Source: Paracoccaceae bacterium
Lineage (GTDB): Bacteria; Pseudomonadota; Alphaproteobacteria; Rhodobacterales; Rhodobacteraceae
NCBI GenBank assembly: GCA_018222585.1
Contig: JAAFAB010000006.1
Span: 62,001-126,000 of the forward strand
Length of the DNA: 64,000 nucleotides
Reading direction: 5' to 3'
A program made the position numbers and the translations under genes. The notes below the pieces were generated by a model. The model had not been told where the DNA came from. It searched no databases and saw nothing but the letters and a program-made list of their open reading frames with translations. Of the stretch, positions 1-8,373 are shown piece by piece (positions within the stretch are counted from its first letter, which is position 1; every line of letters begins with the position of its first letter).

Positions 1-333
1 GACCGCCAACCGGGTGCGATCGGGCAGGTCATCGAGCGAATGCAGGAAATCCTCGTACCCCAGACCGGCGAAGCGCAGCAGCCGGCGCAGCCCTTCGTTG
101 TTGGGATGCGAGACGAGGTAGGTGCCGATATCCTCCAGCACCATGGCGCGGGTCTTCTTCAGCTTGACGGCAGCGGCGTCCAGCACCCGGCCGGTCAGCG
201 CGTCCTCGTAGACCAGCATCGCCTCGAACTCGACGAAGGGCAAGTCGGCGGCGGCAGCCACGTCGAGCCAGAGCGCGTCCCCGTAGGTATCGCGCAGGAA
301 ACATTGAATAGACCTGTTGATCAATCCGTGCAT
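1..333 (-). CDS. H-NOX (heme NO-binding, HNOB) domain protein, N-terminal part, cut by window edge
   Basis: Only the first 111 codons are visible; the gene runs off the left edge. The start MHGLINR.., the DTYG at residues 16-18, and the block ending FLHSLDDLPD match without gaps the N-terminal H-NOX fold of soluble guanylate cyclase beta1, where the family binds heme and senses NO or O2. The family's proximal heme ligand is a histidine in LDALHD; the aligned residue here is Pro104 (LDDLPD), so ordinary heme ligation is doubtful. The YxSxR heme-propionate motif would lie outside the window, as would any output domain. The ATG at 333 is preceded by a purine-rich stretch. The H-NOX assignment is fairly sure; whether it binds heme is open. 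Confidence 0.75.
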   Translation of the reverse strand, partial: MHGLINRSIQCFLRDTYGDALWLDVAAAADLPFVEFEAMLVYEDALTGRVLDAAAVKLKKTRAMVLEDIGTYLVSHPNNEGLRRLLRFAGLGYEDFLHSLDDLPDRTRLAV

Positions 334-408
334 GGCCTGCCGCCCGTCCTCGTTCCCCGCAGGATGACCGCAGGGACTTAAGATAGGCTCAACAGCGATG
401 CGATCGGG

Positions 409-1998
409 TCAGAAGTCGGTCGGCGCCCCGCCCTCTTCCTTTCGCCGGATCACGAAGTCTTCCAGCGCCGCGCGGTTGGCATCGGGCATCGGCGGCGGGG
501 TGAAATCGGCAAGGATGCGTTTCCAGGTCACATGGGCGCGCTCGGCGGTCCAGACCTCGCCTGCCTGCTGGAACGCCTCGAAGTTGCGCCAGTCCGACAG
601 GAAGGGCTGGTAGAAGGCCGTCGCATAGCGTTCCTGAGTATGGGGAATGCCGAAGAAGTGGCCGTTCTGGCGCACCTCGCGCATCGCCTCCAGCGCCAGG
701 GCGCCCTCATCGACGGCGCAGATCTCGGGTTCCAGGTATCGCTGGATCTGCTGGATCACCTCGCAGTCCATGACGAATTTCTCAGGGCTGGCGATCAGCC
801 CGCCCTCCAGCCAGCCGGCGGCGTGGTAGACCACGTTGGCGCCCGACTGCACGGCGGACCAGAGCGCGTTGGAGGTTTCCCACATGGCCTGGCCGTCAGG
901 CACATTGGCCGCGCACGAGCCCGAGGCGCGCATCGGCAGCCCGTAGTGGCGGCACATCTGGCCGGTCATCTGGGTGGCGCGCATGTATTCCGGCGTGCCG
1001 AAGGCCGGCGCGCCCGACTTCATGTCAACGTTGGAGGTGAAGGTGCCGAAGGCGCAGGGGATGCCGGGCCGGATGTACTGCGCCAGGGCGATGGCCGAGA
1101 GGCCCTCGGCCAGCGACTGCACCACCGCCCCCGCCATGGTTACCGGCGCCATCGCGCCCGCCAGGGTGAAGGGCGAGACGATCAGCCCCTGCCCCCGTCG
1201 CGCCATGCGCATCCAGCCGTCCAGCATCGGATAGTCGTGCTTTAGCGGCGAGGTGGAGTTGATGTTGGTGTAAAGATGAGGGCGCGAGGTGAAGGTCTCT
1301 TCGTCCCAGCCGCCGGCAAGGCGGACCATCTCCATCACGTCCTCGACCCGCTCGGCCCCGAGGGAATAGGCGTGCGGCACCTTGTCGGTCAGGGTCAGCT
1401 TGTCGAAGAGCACGTCGAGGTGGCGCACCGAGGCATGGACGTCGACCGGCTCCACCGGGTAGCCGCCGACAAAGTGGATGCAGTTGAAATACTGCGAGAG
1501 TTTCAGCAGGTTGGCGCAGTATTCGCGGGTGCCGGGGATCTTGCGGCCCAGGTCCATGTCCCAGTAGTTCGGCGGCGAGGAGACATTGCCGAAGAGGATG
1601 TGCCTGCCCCCGACCGGCAGGTCGTGGGCCGGGTTGCGGGCATGGAGGGTCCATTCGGCCGGCGCGTGCGACAGCATCTCGGTGACGAAATCGCGGCCCA
1701 TGCGGACCACCTCCCCCTCCACGATGCAGCCGGCTTCGGCCAGTATCGCGCGGGCCTCGGGGTTGAGAAAGGCGATGCCGATCTCCTCCAGCACCACCAT
1801 CGCGGCCTCGTGGATGGCGGCGACCCCCTCTTCGGAGAGCGGTTCGGTCGGGGCGTCGATATTGACCGGAATGCGCCAGTCGCTTTGCACGATGGCGGCG
1901 GAACCGCGGCGCGCGGCAGAGCCGGCCCGGCCACCGCCGCGGCGCTTGCGCGCCTGGCCTGCGGGATCTGCGCTGTCGGCTGCGGGAATGTCCGCCAT
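409..1998 (-). CDS. Trimethylamine methyltransferase (MttB) superfamily protein, non-pyrrolysine
   Basis: A 529-residue protein of the MttB/DUF1638-neighbour superfamily: corrinoid-dependent methyltransferases that demethylate quaternary or tertiary amines such as glycine betaine or carnitine. The first 30 residues are basic and low-complexity (KRRGGGR, AARRG) and probably disordered; the conserved TIM-barrel part starts near residue 45 (PVNID). No in-frame amber codon is present, so this is the pyrrolysine-free branch. A good Shine-Dalgarno (AAGGGAG) precedes the ATG. No corrinoid protein or reductive activase is next to it, so the methyl acceptor system must be elsewhere. The superfamily is clear; the substrate is not. 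Confidence 0.85.
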   Translation of the reverse strand: MADIPAADSADPAGQARKRRGGGRAGSAARRGSAAIVQSDWRIPVNIDAPTEPLSEEGVAAIHEAAMVVLEEIGIAFLNPEARAILAEAGCIVEGEVVRMGRDFVTEMLSHAPAEWTLHARNPAHDLPVGGRHILFGNVSSPPNYWDMDLGRKIPGTREYCANLLKLSQYFNCIHFVGGYPVEPVDVHASVRHLDVLFDKLTLTDKVPHAYSLGAERVEDVMEMVRLAGGWDEETFTSRPHLYTNINSTSPLKHDYPMLDGWMRMARRGQGLIVSPFTLAGAMAPVTMAGAVVQSLAEGLSAIALAQYIRPGIPCAFGTFTSNVDMKSGAPAFGTPEYMRATQMTGQMCRHYGLPMRASGSCAANVPDGQAMWETSNALWSAVQSGANVVYHAAGWLEGGLIASPEKFVMDCEVIQQIQRYLEPEICAVDEGALALEAMREVRQNGHFFGIPHTQERYATAFYQPFLSDWRNFEAFQQAGEVWTAERAHVTWKRILADFTPPPMPDANRAALEDFVIRRKEEGGAPTDF

Positions 1999-2206
1999 GA
2001 TCTGCTCCCTTGCTGCTGCGCCAAGTCAAGCGCGCGGCAGCGGCGGTTTTCCCAGCCATATGCGACATGAGGCGTCGCTTTTGACCCATCCCGACCTTCA
2101 ACAGCGCCGATGCGTATCGGCAGACAGGCGCCCCGTGGACGCCTGCACAGGTTTCGGGCGCGGACCGGCGACAGGTGCGCGCCGGCATCGCGGACAGGCG
2201 GGAAAG

Positions 2207-2899
2207 TCAGCCCCTGGCCGAAAGCCATTCCGGCAGGTGGCTGATATCGGGCAGCACCACATGGGCATGGGGGGCCAGTTCCTCGATCGGGGCCATGCCC
2301 GAGAGCACGCCGACGCAGATCATCCCCGCAGCGCGCCCCGCCATCAGGTCATGGGTGCTGTCGCCGATCATCGCCACCCGTGCCGGGTCAAGCTCCGCCT
2401 GCCGGGCAAAGGCCAGCAACGGGTCCGGGTCGGGCTTGGCGCCATGTCCGGAATCGAACCCGGCAACGAAGGAGAGATGCGGGGTGAGTCCGGCCAGATC
2501 GACCTGGTGCCGGGCCGAGGCTTCGGCATCGTTAGTCATCACGCCGAGAACATAGCCGAGATCCCGCAGGCCCGACATCAGGGCCGGCAGATCGGTGACC
2601 GGCACCAGCGGCGCCTTGACCGCTTCGGCGGTGAGGAAGGTCTCGATCTGCACAAGGCTGCGCCCCGGGACATATTGCAGCAACAGTTCGGCCACCTCGC
2701 GGTTGGTCTCGGCGATGACCGGACTGTCGGGCTGGAATCCCCCGCCCCGCAGGTCGAAACGCAGGGCACGGGCCATGGCCTCCAGCCGCGCCGGATCGCC
2801 GTCCGAAAGATGGTCCAGGACATCCCGGCCCCAGGCGTTCCAGGTTCCTCCAAAATCGAAGAGCGTTCCGTCCTTGTCGAAGAGAAGTCCTTTTAGCAT
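2207..2899 (-). CDS. HAD-superfamily hydrolase, phosphoglycolate phosphatase-like
   Basis: A 230-residue HAD hydrolase. Motif I is LLFDKDGTLFD right at the N terminus (nucleophile Asp9, acid Asp11), motif II is the Thr of GVMTND, and motif IV is MIGDSTHDL with the conserved acidic pair. The open frame extends 47 codons further upstream, but the ATG at 2899 places the nucleophile motif 5 residues from the start, as usual in the family, so I chose it. The cap-domain region (residues 20-100) fits C1-cap phosphatases of the Gph/PGP group. The substrate cannot be read from sequence. It stands alone between intergenic gaps of about 210 and 240 bp. Confidence 0.85.
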   Translation of the reverse strand: MLKGLLFDKDGTLFDFGGTWNAWGRDVLDHLSDGDPARLEAMARALRFDLRGGGFQPDSPVIAETNREVAELLLQYVPGRSLVQIETFLTAEAVKAPLVPVTDLPALMSGLRDLGYVLGVMTNDAEASARHQVDLAGLTPHLSFVAGFDSGHGAKPDPDPLLAFARQAELDPARVAMIGDSTHDLMAGRAAGMICVGVLSGMAPIEELAPHAHVVLPDISHLPEWLSARG

Positions 2900-3136
2900 C
2901 CGAATTTTTTGCACCCTGACATCCACACGCGATGGAAGCTGCGCCAGGACGAAACCTGTTTCAAGGGCCACCACGCCGGGTTTGCAAATTTTCGCAATCA
3001 TGTCGTTGCAAAATTGCACATGGCCGCGCAGACGGATCATCGCGCAGGCATCTGAGGGGCCGTCGACGGGCGATCCGCCCCCCTGCCTGCCCGGCCCCGC
3101 GCTTGACTTTCAGCCCTGCCTCGGTCTGATGGCGCC

Positions 3137-3595
3137 ATGAGTGGCGATACCTCCCCCTACAGATTGCATGACTCCCTCGGCTACTGGCTGTCGATCACCG
3201 CGCGGCTGCAGGAACGCCGCCTGGACGAGAAACTGCGCGAGATCGGGCTGACCCGGATCACCTGGTGCCTTCTGCTTGGGCTCGCCAACGAGGGACTGAC
3301 CCAGCCTTCGGAACTGGCGGATTTCGTCGGCATCGACCGCACAGCCACCTCGCGCGCGCTGCGCCAGCTGGAACAGGCCGGGTTGCTGTCGCGCAGCTCG
3401 GGCACAGGCGACCGGCGCACCCGGCAGATCACGCTGACCGAGGATGGCCGCGAGGCGGTGCGCGTCGGCACGCCCTTCGCCCGGGCCAATGGCAAGGTCA
3501 TGGCCGAGCGGTTGTCGGAGGGCGAGGATGCCGAGCTGCGCCGCCTGCTTCGCAAGCTGACCGAAGGCGAGGCACCGCGCCTGAGCCACCTCTAG
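3137..3595 (+). CDS. MarR-family transcriptional regulator
   Basis: A 152-residue winged-helix regulator of MarR type. The recognition region (QPSELADFVGIDRTATSRALRQLE, about residues 55-80) and the wing with the family signature DRRTRQITLTEDG (residues 94-107) are plain. It starts at an ATG 237 bp downstream of the divergent HAD gene start, so it may control that gene or itself from the shared gap. No effector can be inferred. Confidence 0.9.
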   Translation: MSGDTSPYRLHDSLGYWLSITARLQERRLDEKLREIGLTRITWCLLLGLANEGLTQPSELADFVGIDRTATSRALRQLEQAGLLSRSSGTGDRRTRQITLTEDGREAVRVGTPFARANGKVMAERLSEGEDAELRRLLRKLTEGEAPRLSHL

Positions 3596-3644
3596 GTCAG
3601 GTTTCGTAAACCAAGACTTCCCCTGCCAGCGGGGCCCATGTGTC

Positions 3645-3947
3645 TCAGGTCCAATGCACCTGCTCGCCCCCGGGCAACGCCTGCCGGGCCTGGTAGGGAA
3701 GTTCGAAGGGCAGCCCCTCGGCGCGGCAGAAAGCCATCACCCAGGCATCATCCATCAGCAGGAAATCCAGCACCGACCCCAGGAAATGAGGGTCCTCCGC
3801 CGAGGCGCGAAGATCCTCGGCCGAGACACCGCTGGCGCCCATGAAGACCGGCAGAAGATCCTCGTTGCCGGCCAGCCAGGCGAGGCAGTTCAGGGCGATC
3901 TCTTCGGCGCGGGCCGCTGCAACAGGTTTCACCGACACATTTTCCAC
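3645..3947 (-). CDS. DUF3572 family protein
   Basis: A small 100-residue protein matching DUF3572, a family largely confined to alphaproteobacteria, with the typical core CLAWLAGNEDLLPVFMGASG (residues 21-40) and the FLGSVLDFLLMDDAWV block (55-70). No function is known. It reads from a GTG start at 3947 and is divergent from the pleD-like gene with 118 bp between; the same neighbourhood occurs in other alphaproteobacteria, which supports the call. No strong ribosome binding site precedes the GTG, so the exact start is uncertain. Confidence 0.8.
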   Translation of the reverse strand: MENVSVKPVAAARAEEIALNCLAWLAGNEDLLPVFMGASGVSAEDLRASAEDPHFLGSVLDFLLMDDAWVMAFCRAEGLPFELPYQARQALPGGEQVHWT

Positions 3948-4065
3948 TGATTTCGAGCAAGGGTTTCTTAACCAATTTCACCATTTCATGCTGCACGCAA
4001 TATCACCGCTGCACCAGGGCGACCGAGGGGTCGACCGGGGGCGGTTTCCAGGGAGCCGCAGGAAG

Positions 4066-5496
4066 ATGTCCGGACGTATCCTCATCGTGGATGACAACGT
4101 GACCCGTCGGATCACCCTGGCGGCGCGCCTCTCAGGCGCCTTCTACGAGATCCAGGTCGCTGGCAGCGCACAGGAGGCGCTGGAACTGCTGGAGCACTGG
4201 CAGCCGGGGACAATCCTGATCGCGGACGAACTGCAATGTATGCCCGCCGGACGCTTCCTGCGCCGGCTGCGCGCCGACAGCCGCTGCGCGGAGGTTTCCC
4301 TGCTGGTGGTCACCGCGCCGGGCGCCCACATGGGGCGCGCCGGCCTGCTGAGCGCAGGGGCCGATGACGTGATCCCGCGCAGCGAACCCCAGGAGGTGTT
4401 TCGCGCCCGGATGCGTGCCCAGGAGCGCGCGCGCGACGTGGTGAACACGCTGCGCCTGCGCGGACCTGATCTGCGTCTGCCCGGGCTGGCGGAACCCTTG
4501 GGGCGTTTCCAGGGCGTCTCGCGCGCCAGTTTCATCGCCCCCGATGCTGCCACGGCGCGCGACTGGCGCCGCGCCTTCGAGGGGTTGCCGGGCTTCCGCA
4601 TGACCTTCACCGACATGGCCGAACTGCGCGAGGGCGCAGGCCGCGCCGCGCCCCCCGGCCAGCCAGACCGCGCTGGCCTGCTGGTGCTGGGCCTCGCCCC
4701 GGAGAGCGAGAGCCGGGGCCTGCGGTTGCTGGCGGAAATGGCCAACCGCTCGGACCGGATGGAGCAGGAGATCCTGATCTTCGCCCCCGGCGCGGCCCCG
4801 CGCATCCAGGCCCAAGCCTACGAGATCGGCGCCAGCGCGGTGATGGCCGGCCCCTTCGATGCCGCCGAGATCGCCGCGCGGATGCGCCTGCTGCAGCTGC
4901 GCCTGACCCGTCGCCGTGCCCTGCGCCGGGCATTGGCCGAAAGCCTGCGCGCCTCGGTCACCGATCCGCTGACCGGGCTGCACAACCGCCGCTTCGCCCT
5001 GCCCCGCCTGGCCCAGATCTCGCGCGCGGCGGCAATGCGGGGCGAGAGCTTCGCGGTAATGGTGGCCGACCTGGATCACTTCAAGGAGGTCAACGACCGC
5101 CACGGCCATGCGGCGGGCGACCTGGTGCTGCAGGCGGTGGCCCAGGTGATGCGGCAGAATCTGCGCGCCGAGGACGTGCTGGCCCGGATCGGCGGAGAGG
5201 AATTCCTGGCAATCCTGCCCGGCATCGGCGCCGCGATGGCCGAGGCCCTCGCGCATCGCATCTGTACCCGCATCCGCGAGGCGCCGGTGGTGTTGCCCGA
5301 CCTGCCGCGCGGGCTGCCGCTCACGATCTCGGTCGGGCTGACCTGCGGCGGCGCCGGGCTGCGCAGCCCCGAAGAACTGCTGGAGGACGCGGACCGGGCG
5401 CTTTATGCCGCCAAGCGCGCCGGCCGGGACCGGGTGCTCTGCCACCCGATGCTGCCGGGCGACGCCCGGACCGCACGGCGCCTCGCCGGCGGCTGA
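4066..5496 (+). CDS. pleD: PleD-like response regulator, diguanylate cyclase (REC-REC-GGDEF)
   Basis: A 476-residue cytoplasmic protein with two receiver domains (about 1-120 and 150-290) and a C-terminal GGDEF domain. The active loop reads IGGEEF, and an RAED sequence exactly five residues before it fits the RxxD inhibitory c-di-GMP site, so an active, product-inhibited cyclase is expected. Receiver 1 keeps the acidic pair (VDDN) and an Asp in LIADE, but the usual conserved Lys of TKP is Arg (IPRSEP). Receiver 2 lacks a clear phospho-acceptor, as in PleD, where it is a dimerisation adaptor. The frame is open 75 codons further upstream, but the ATG at 4066 has AGGAAG before it and starts directly at the receiver (MSGRILIVDD). 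Confidence 0.9.
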   Translation: MSGRILIVDDNVTRRITLAARLSGAFYEIQVAGSAQEALELLEHWQPGTILIADELQCMPAGRFLRRLRADSRCAEVSLLVVTAPGAHMGRAGLLSAGADDVIPRSEPQEVFRARMRAQERARDVVNTLRLRGPDLRLPGLAEPLGRFQGVSRASFIAPDAATARDWRRAFEGLPGFRMTFTDMAELREGAGRAAPPGQPDRAGLLVLGLAPESESRGLRLLAEMANRSDRMEQEILIFAPGAAPRIQAQAYEIGASAVMAGPFDAAEIAARMRLLQLRLTRRRALRRALAESLRASVTDPLTGLHNRRFALPRLAQISRAAAMRGESFAVMVADLDHFKEVNDRHGHAAGDLVLQAVAQVMRQNLRAEDVLARIGGEEFLAILPGIGAAMAEALAHRICTRIREAPVVLPDLPRGLPLTISVGLTCGGAGLRSPEELLEDADRALYAAKRAGRDRVLCHPMLPGDARTARRLAGG

Positions 5497-5654
5497 CCTC
5501 TCCCGCGTCGGTGGCAGCGGCCGGCCCGCCCAGACCAGTCGGAACAGGCCCTTCGCGGCGCGCTGTCCCCCTGAACCCGCGCCCCGGATCAGCCAGGGCC
5601 CGCGCGGCCGGGGCGTTCGAAGACTCCGCCGTGCGCCGGGCGCAGATACCGCGC

Positions 5655-6278
5655 CTATTCACGCGGGGCGGGCGGATGCGATCCGGTGCCACGGGGCGGC
5701 CTGTCGCGCTGGCGCTCCAGCCCCTCTTCAAGCCGGTCGGCGAAAGCCAGTCGTTGCTCAGGCGTCATCGCCATCAGATGCGCCATCAGCGCCTTCTGCC
5801 CGGCCTGCTGGAACCGCAGGGCCGTGTCGCGCTGATGGGCGAAGACCTGGCGCAGCTCCTCGGGCTGGAAGGGGTCGGCGCGCAGGGCAGCCAGCACGCG
5901 GGCATACTCCGCCCGCCGGTCGGGACGGCCCGCCCCGGTCTGGCGCATCTCACGGAAGACCTCGCGACCGATGGCGCGCCGGTCCTCGGGGCTGAGCGCG
6001 AAGGTCAGCGCCCCGGCCACGTGATCGGGGCGCGGCGGCCCCTTGATGGGGGTGCGGGTCAGCACACCGACGACCAGTCCCGCCACCGCAAGGTTCAGCG
6101 CCAGGGAACCGAAGAGCAGCACCCGCAGCCCCATGCCACGGCGCGCCCGGGGCCGAGAGCCCTCCCCCGGCGCGGCGCCCTGGAGCGGCGTTTCACCAGC
6201 GGTTCGCCCTGTCACCTGACGGAGATCGCCACCGCTGTCTTCCCGGGGATCGTGGTCTGGGGCCTTGGGGTCGCTCAT
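5655..6278 (-). CDS. Periplasmic heavy-metal sensor / CpxP-ZraP-like membrane-anchored protein
   Basis: A 207-residue protein: a hydrophilic 45-residue N-terminal tail, one membrane segment (about 50-70, LRVLLFGSLALNLAVAGLVV), then a helical, charged periplasmic part. Two LTPEQ-like repeats, LSPEDRR (near 94) and MTPEQRL (near 170), are typical of the CpxP/ZraP/CnrX group that senses metal or misfolded proteins in the periplasm. No Cys is visible and no His cluster, so metal binding is not shown. It is last in a minus-strand run after a sigma factor and a one-pass membrane protein (5 bp gap), suggesting a sensor arm of a sigma/anti-sigma circuit. Confidence 0.65.
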   Translation of the reverse strand: MSDPKAPDHDPREDSGGDLRQVTGRTAGETPLQGAAPGEGSRPRARRGMGLRVLLFGSLALNLAVAGLVVGVLTRTPIKGPPRPDHVAGALTFALSPEDRRAIGREVFREMRQTGAGRPDRRAEYARVLAALRADPFQPEELRQVFAHQRDTALRFQQAGQKALMAHLMAMTPEQRLAFADRLEEGLERQRDRPPRGTGSHPPAPRE

Positions 6279-6283
6279 TTCTC

Positions 6284-6817
6284 TCAGCCCTCGCTGTCCA
6301 GGAAATCATAGGCGGTGGTGGCGTCCACCAGGTAGGGATTGCTGTCCAGGCTAGCGCCGAAGAGGCTGTCGAGCGGCGTCGCCAGCGCCTCCGGCGGCAT
6401 CACCCCAACCCAGAGCCCGGCGATCGCCACGGCCCCGAGACCGGCCAGGGCGGGACCGCCGCCAAGGGCGCGCGTCAGCTGCGCCCAGAACCCGCCTCCC
6501 GGCCCTCCCGGCCCTCCCGCCAGGCCACCGCCGAAACCGCCGCCCATCCCCGCCGCCGCCGGCATGAGGCCGGCAACGCCAAGACCCGAGGCCGCCCGAC
6601 CCGGCCGCGCATGGCGCGCCGCCGCCCGGGCGCGTTGCGCCTCGCTGGCGCGCGCCTCCTGCAGGCTGTCGGCATCGGAGAGAATGCGCGCCGAGAGGCC
6701 CGGCGGCAGGCCCAGTTCCCCCGCTTCCGCCGCCACGCGATCCGCGTCCCGCGCCGCGCCGAAAAGCGCCTCGAGGTCGGTCTCGGGCAGAGTGTGCTTG
6801 CCGTTGCGATCAGCCAT
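6284..6817 (-). CDS. Uncharacterised one-pass membrane protein downstream of ECF sigma factor (possible anti-sigma)
   Basis: A 177-residue protein starting MADRNGKHTLPETDLEALF. Residues 1-65 are acidic and helical, 70-120 are a Gly/Ala/Pro-rich linker (GGGFGGGLAGGPGGPGGG), and one hydrophobic segment lies near 125-143, followed by an acidic C terminus (TAYDFLDSEG). Its start overlaps the end of the sigma-factor gene by 8 bp, the arrangement seen for many anti-sigma factors, but there is no zinc-binding HxxxCxxC motif. Function is inferred from position only. Confidence 0.55.
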   Translation of the reverse strand: MADRNGKHTLPETDLEALFGAARDADRVAAEAGELGLPPGLSARILSDADSLQEARASEAQRARAAARHARPGRAASGLGVAGLMPAAAGMGGGFGGGLAGGPGGPGGGFWAQLTRALGGGPALAGLGAVAIAGLWVGVMPPEALATPLDSLFGASLDSNPYLVDATTAYDFLDSEG

Positions 6818-7400
6818 CTTGATACCCCAATTCCTCGCGCCGCGCCGCCAGGAGACGGCCGAGCGCCCGCTTGCCCCGGGCGGTCAGGCTTTCCACCGCC
6901 TCGGTACTGATCTCAAGGATCTCGGCAATCTCAGGATTGCCCAGTCCTTCGATATGACGCAAGACCACCGCCTGACGCTGCCGGTCGGGCAGCTGGTTCA
7001 GCGCCCCTTGCAGGGCGTCCATGCGGGCCTGCGCCTGCAGTTTTTCCTCGACCGGCGCCGAGGGATCCTCGGGCTCGGCCACATCGTCGATTGCCGCGCC
7101 GCCACGCCGCCGGCGCAGCCGGTCGGTGCAGAGATTGGCCGTCACCCGGTAGAGCCAGGTGCTCACCCGCGCTTCACCCCGACGCCAGTCGGGGGCGATC
7201 CGCCAGAGCCGCAGCATGGCCTCCTGGGTCACATCCTCGGCCTCGGCCCGGTCGCCCAGGATGCGTGCAGCCTGGGCCAGCACCCGGGGCGCCAGGCGCG
7301 CGGTCAGCAGGCGCGCGGCCTCGCCGTCCCCGTTGGCATAGAGCACAAGGAGCGCGTCGTCGGGTATCGCATCCGGGTCGTCAAAGGCCATCCGCGTCAT
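6810..7400 (-). CDS. RNA polymerase sigma factor, ECF subfamily
   Basis: A 196-residue sigma-70-type factor with region 2 (residues 28-95: DAEDVTQEAMLRLWR-like core and the VSTWLYRVTANLCTDRLRR DNA-melting segment) and region 4 (about 130-185: LPDRQRQAVVLRH, then a helix-turn-helix ending in SLTARGKRALGRLL). A central acidic linker (EPEDPSAPVEEK) joins them. An internal ATG at codon 4 is an alternative start. The gene overlaps the downstream membrane protein by 8 bp and follows an EF-hand gene 110 bp upstream on the same strand, so all four may share regulation. Confidence 0.92.
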   Translation of the reverse strand: MTRMAFDDPDAIPDDALLVLYANGDGEAARLLTARLAPRVLAQAARILGDRAEAEDVTQEAMLRLWRIAPDWRRGEARVSTWLYRVTANLCTDRLRRRRGGAAIDDVAEPEDPSAPVEEKLQAQARMDALQGALNQLPDRQRQAVVLRHIEGLGNPEIAEILEISTEAVESLTARGKRALGRLLAARREELGYQDG

Positions 7401-7510
7401 GCCTGTCGGGCTATCCGTTTCCGCGTGAGCTGTCCACGCTGCCGCTCAATCGCAGCCACCCGGGTGAGCGCCCGCGACCGGGGACAGTCACGGGCGCCGC
7501 CGGGGGCCCT

Positions 7511-8140
7511 TCAGCCGTGGTCGGGACCACCGAAGAGGAAGAAGGGCAGCGCGCCGCCCCGGGGGCCTTGACCCTCGCCCGGGCCGTGCTCTCCGTCGCG
7601 GGGGCCGAAGTGCTTGCGCGGGCCGTCCTCGTGACCGCCATGGGGGCCACGCGCGCGCCACTCGGCCATCCGGGCCTGGGCGGTGTCGAACTCTTCCCGG
7701 CTGATCACGCCATCTCCGTCGCTGTCGATGCGCGAGAACATGCGGTCGGCGCCGCGCGGGGCCTCGGAGGGGGTCACCTCGTCGAGACTGAGCCGTCCGT
7801 CGCCATCGGCATCGGCGCGGTCGAGCATCCGTGCGGCCATCTTCTGCATCCGCGCCTGCCGCTGCGCCTCGGCGCGGGCCTCCATGGCGGCGACCATCTC
7901 CTCGGCGGTGAGCATTCCATCGCCGTCGCTGTCGGCATCGGCGAAACGCGCCGCCATGCGCGCCTTGCCCCGTGCCTGGATTTCCTCCATGCTCAGGGCG
8001 CCGTCGCCATCCGCGTCGGCCTGGACGAAATCGAAGACCGGCCCGCGTGTGGGGGCCTGAGCTTGGGCCTGGTCCTGCGCAAAAGCGGAGGTGGCCAGGG
8101 CGAGGGCGGTCATGCCGCCGAACAGGATCACGCGTTTCAT
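7511..8140 (-). CDS. Exported EF-hand calcium-binding protein
   Basis: A 209-residue protein with a Sec signal peptide (MKRVILFGGMTALALATSAFA, cleavage after AFA) and at least four EF-hand loops: DADGDGALSMEE, DADSDGDGMLTAEE, DADGDGRLSLDE and DSDGDGVISREE, all with the D-x-D-G-D-G calcium ligands and the closing Glu. The C-terminal 60 residues are rich in His, Gly and Pro (HGGHEDGPRKHFGPRDGEHG) and could bind other divalent metals. The frame is open 65 codons upstream, but only the ATG at 8140 yields a signal peptide. It precedes the sigma-factor unit on the same strand. Confidence 0.85.
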   Translation of the reverse strand: MKRVILFGGMTALALATSAFAQDQAQAQAPTRGPVFDFVQADADGDGALSMEEIQARGKARMAARFADADSDGDGMLTAEEMVAAMEARAEAQRQARMQKMAARMLDRADADGDGRLSLDEVTPSEAPRGADRMFSRIDSDGDGVISREEFDTAQARMAEWRARGPHGGHEDGPRKHFGPRDGEHGPGEGQGPRGGALPFFLFGGPDHG

Positions 8141-8373
8141 TTCGTCTACTCCTCTGTTCCCTCTCGGGGGTCTGATGGGGCGGGGGGCATCCCGTCCGCA
8201 TCTGGAGGGTAGAACGGGGCGGCGCGGCGGTTCCGTCGCCGCTCGGAACAACTTTTTTCGCCATCGGCGCGGGGCCGCCCGGCGGCGCTTTGCCTCATGG
8301 CCCCCGCCGCACCGATGCGGATGATGCGCAGGCAACCACGGGCCGACGTCATGGCCCCGAAGGAGGATGCGAG

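Noticed and set aside
2175-3140. Plus-strand open frames opposite the HAD gene.
   Set aside because: No conserved motifs and no ribosome sites; the HAD motifs are on the minus strand.
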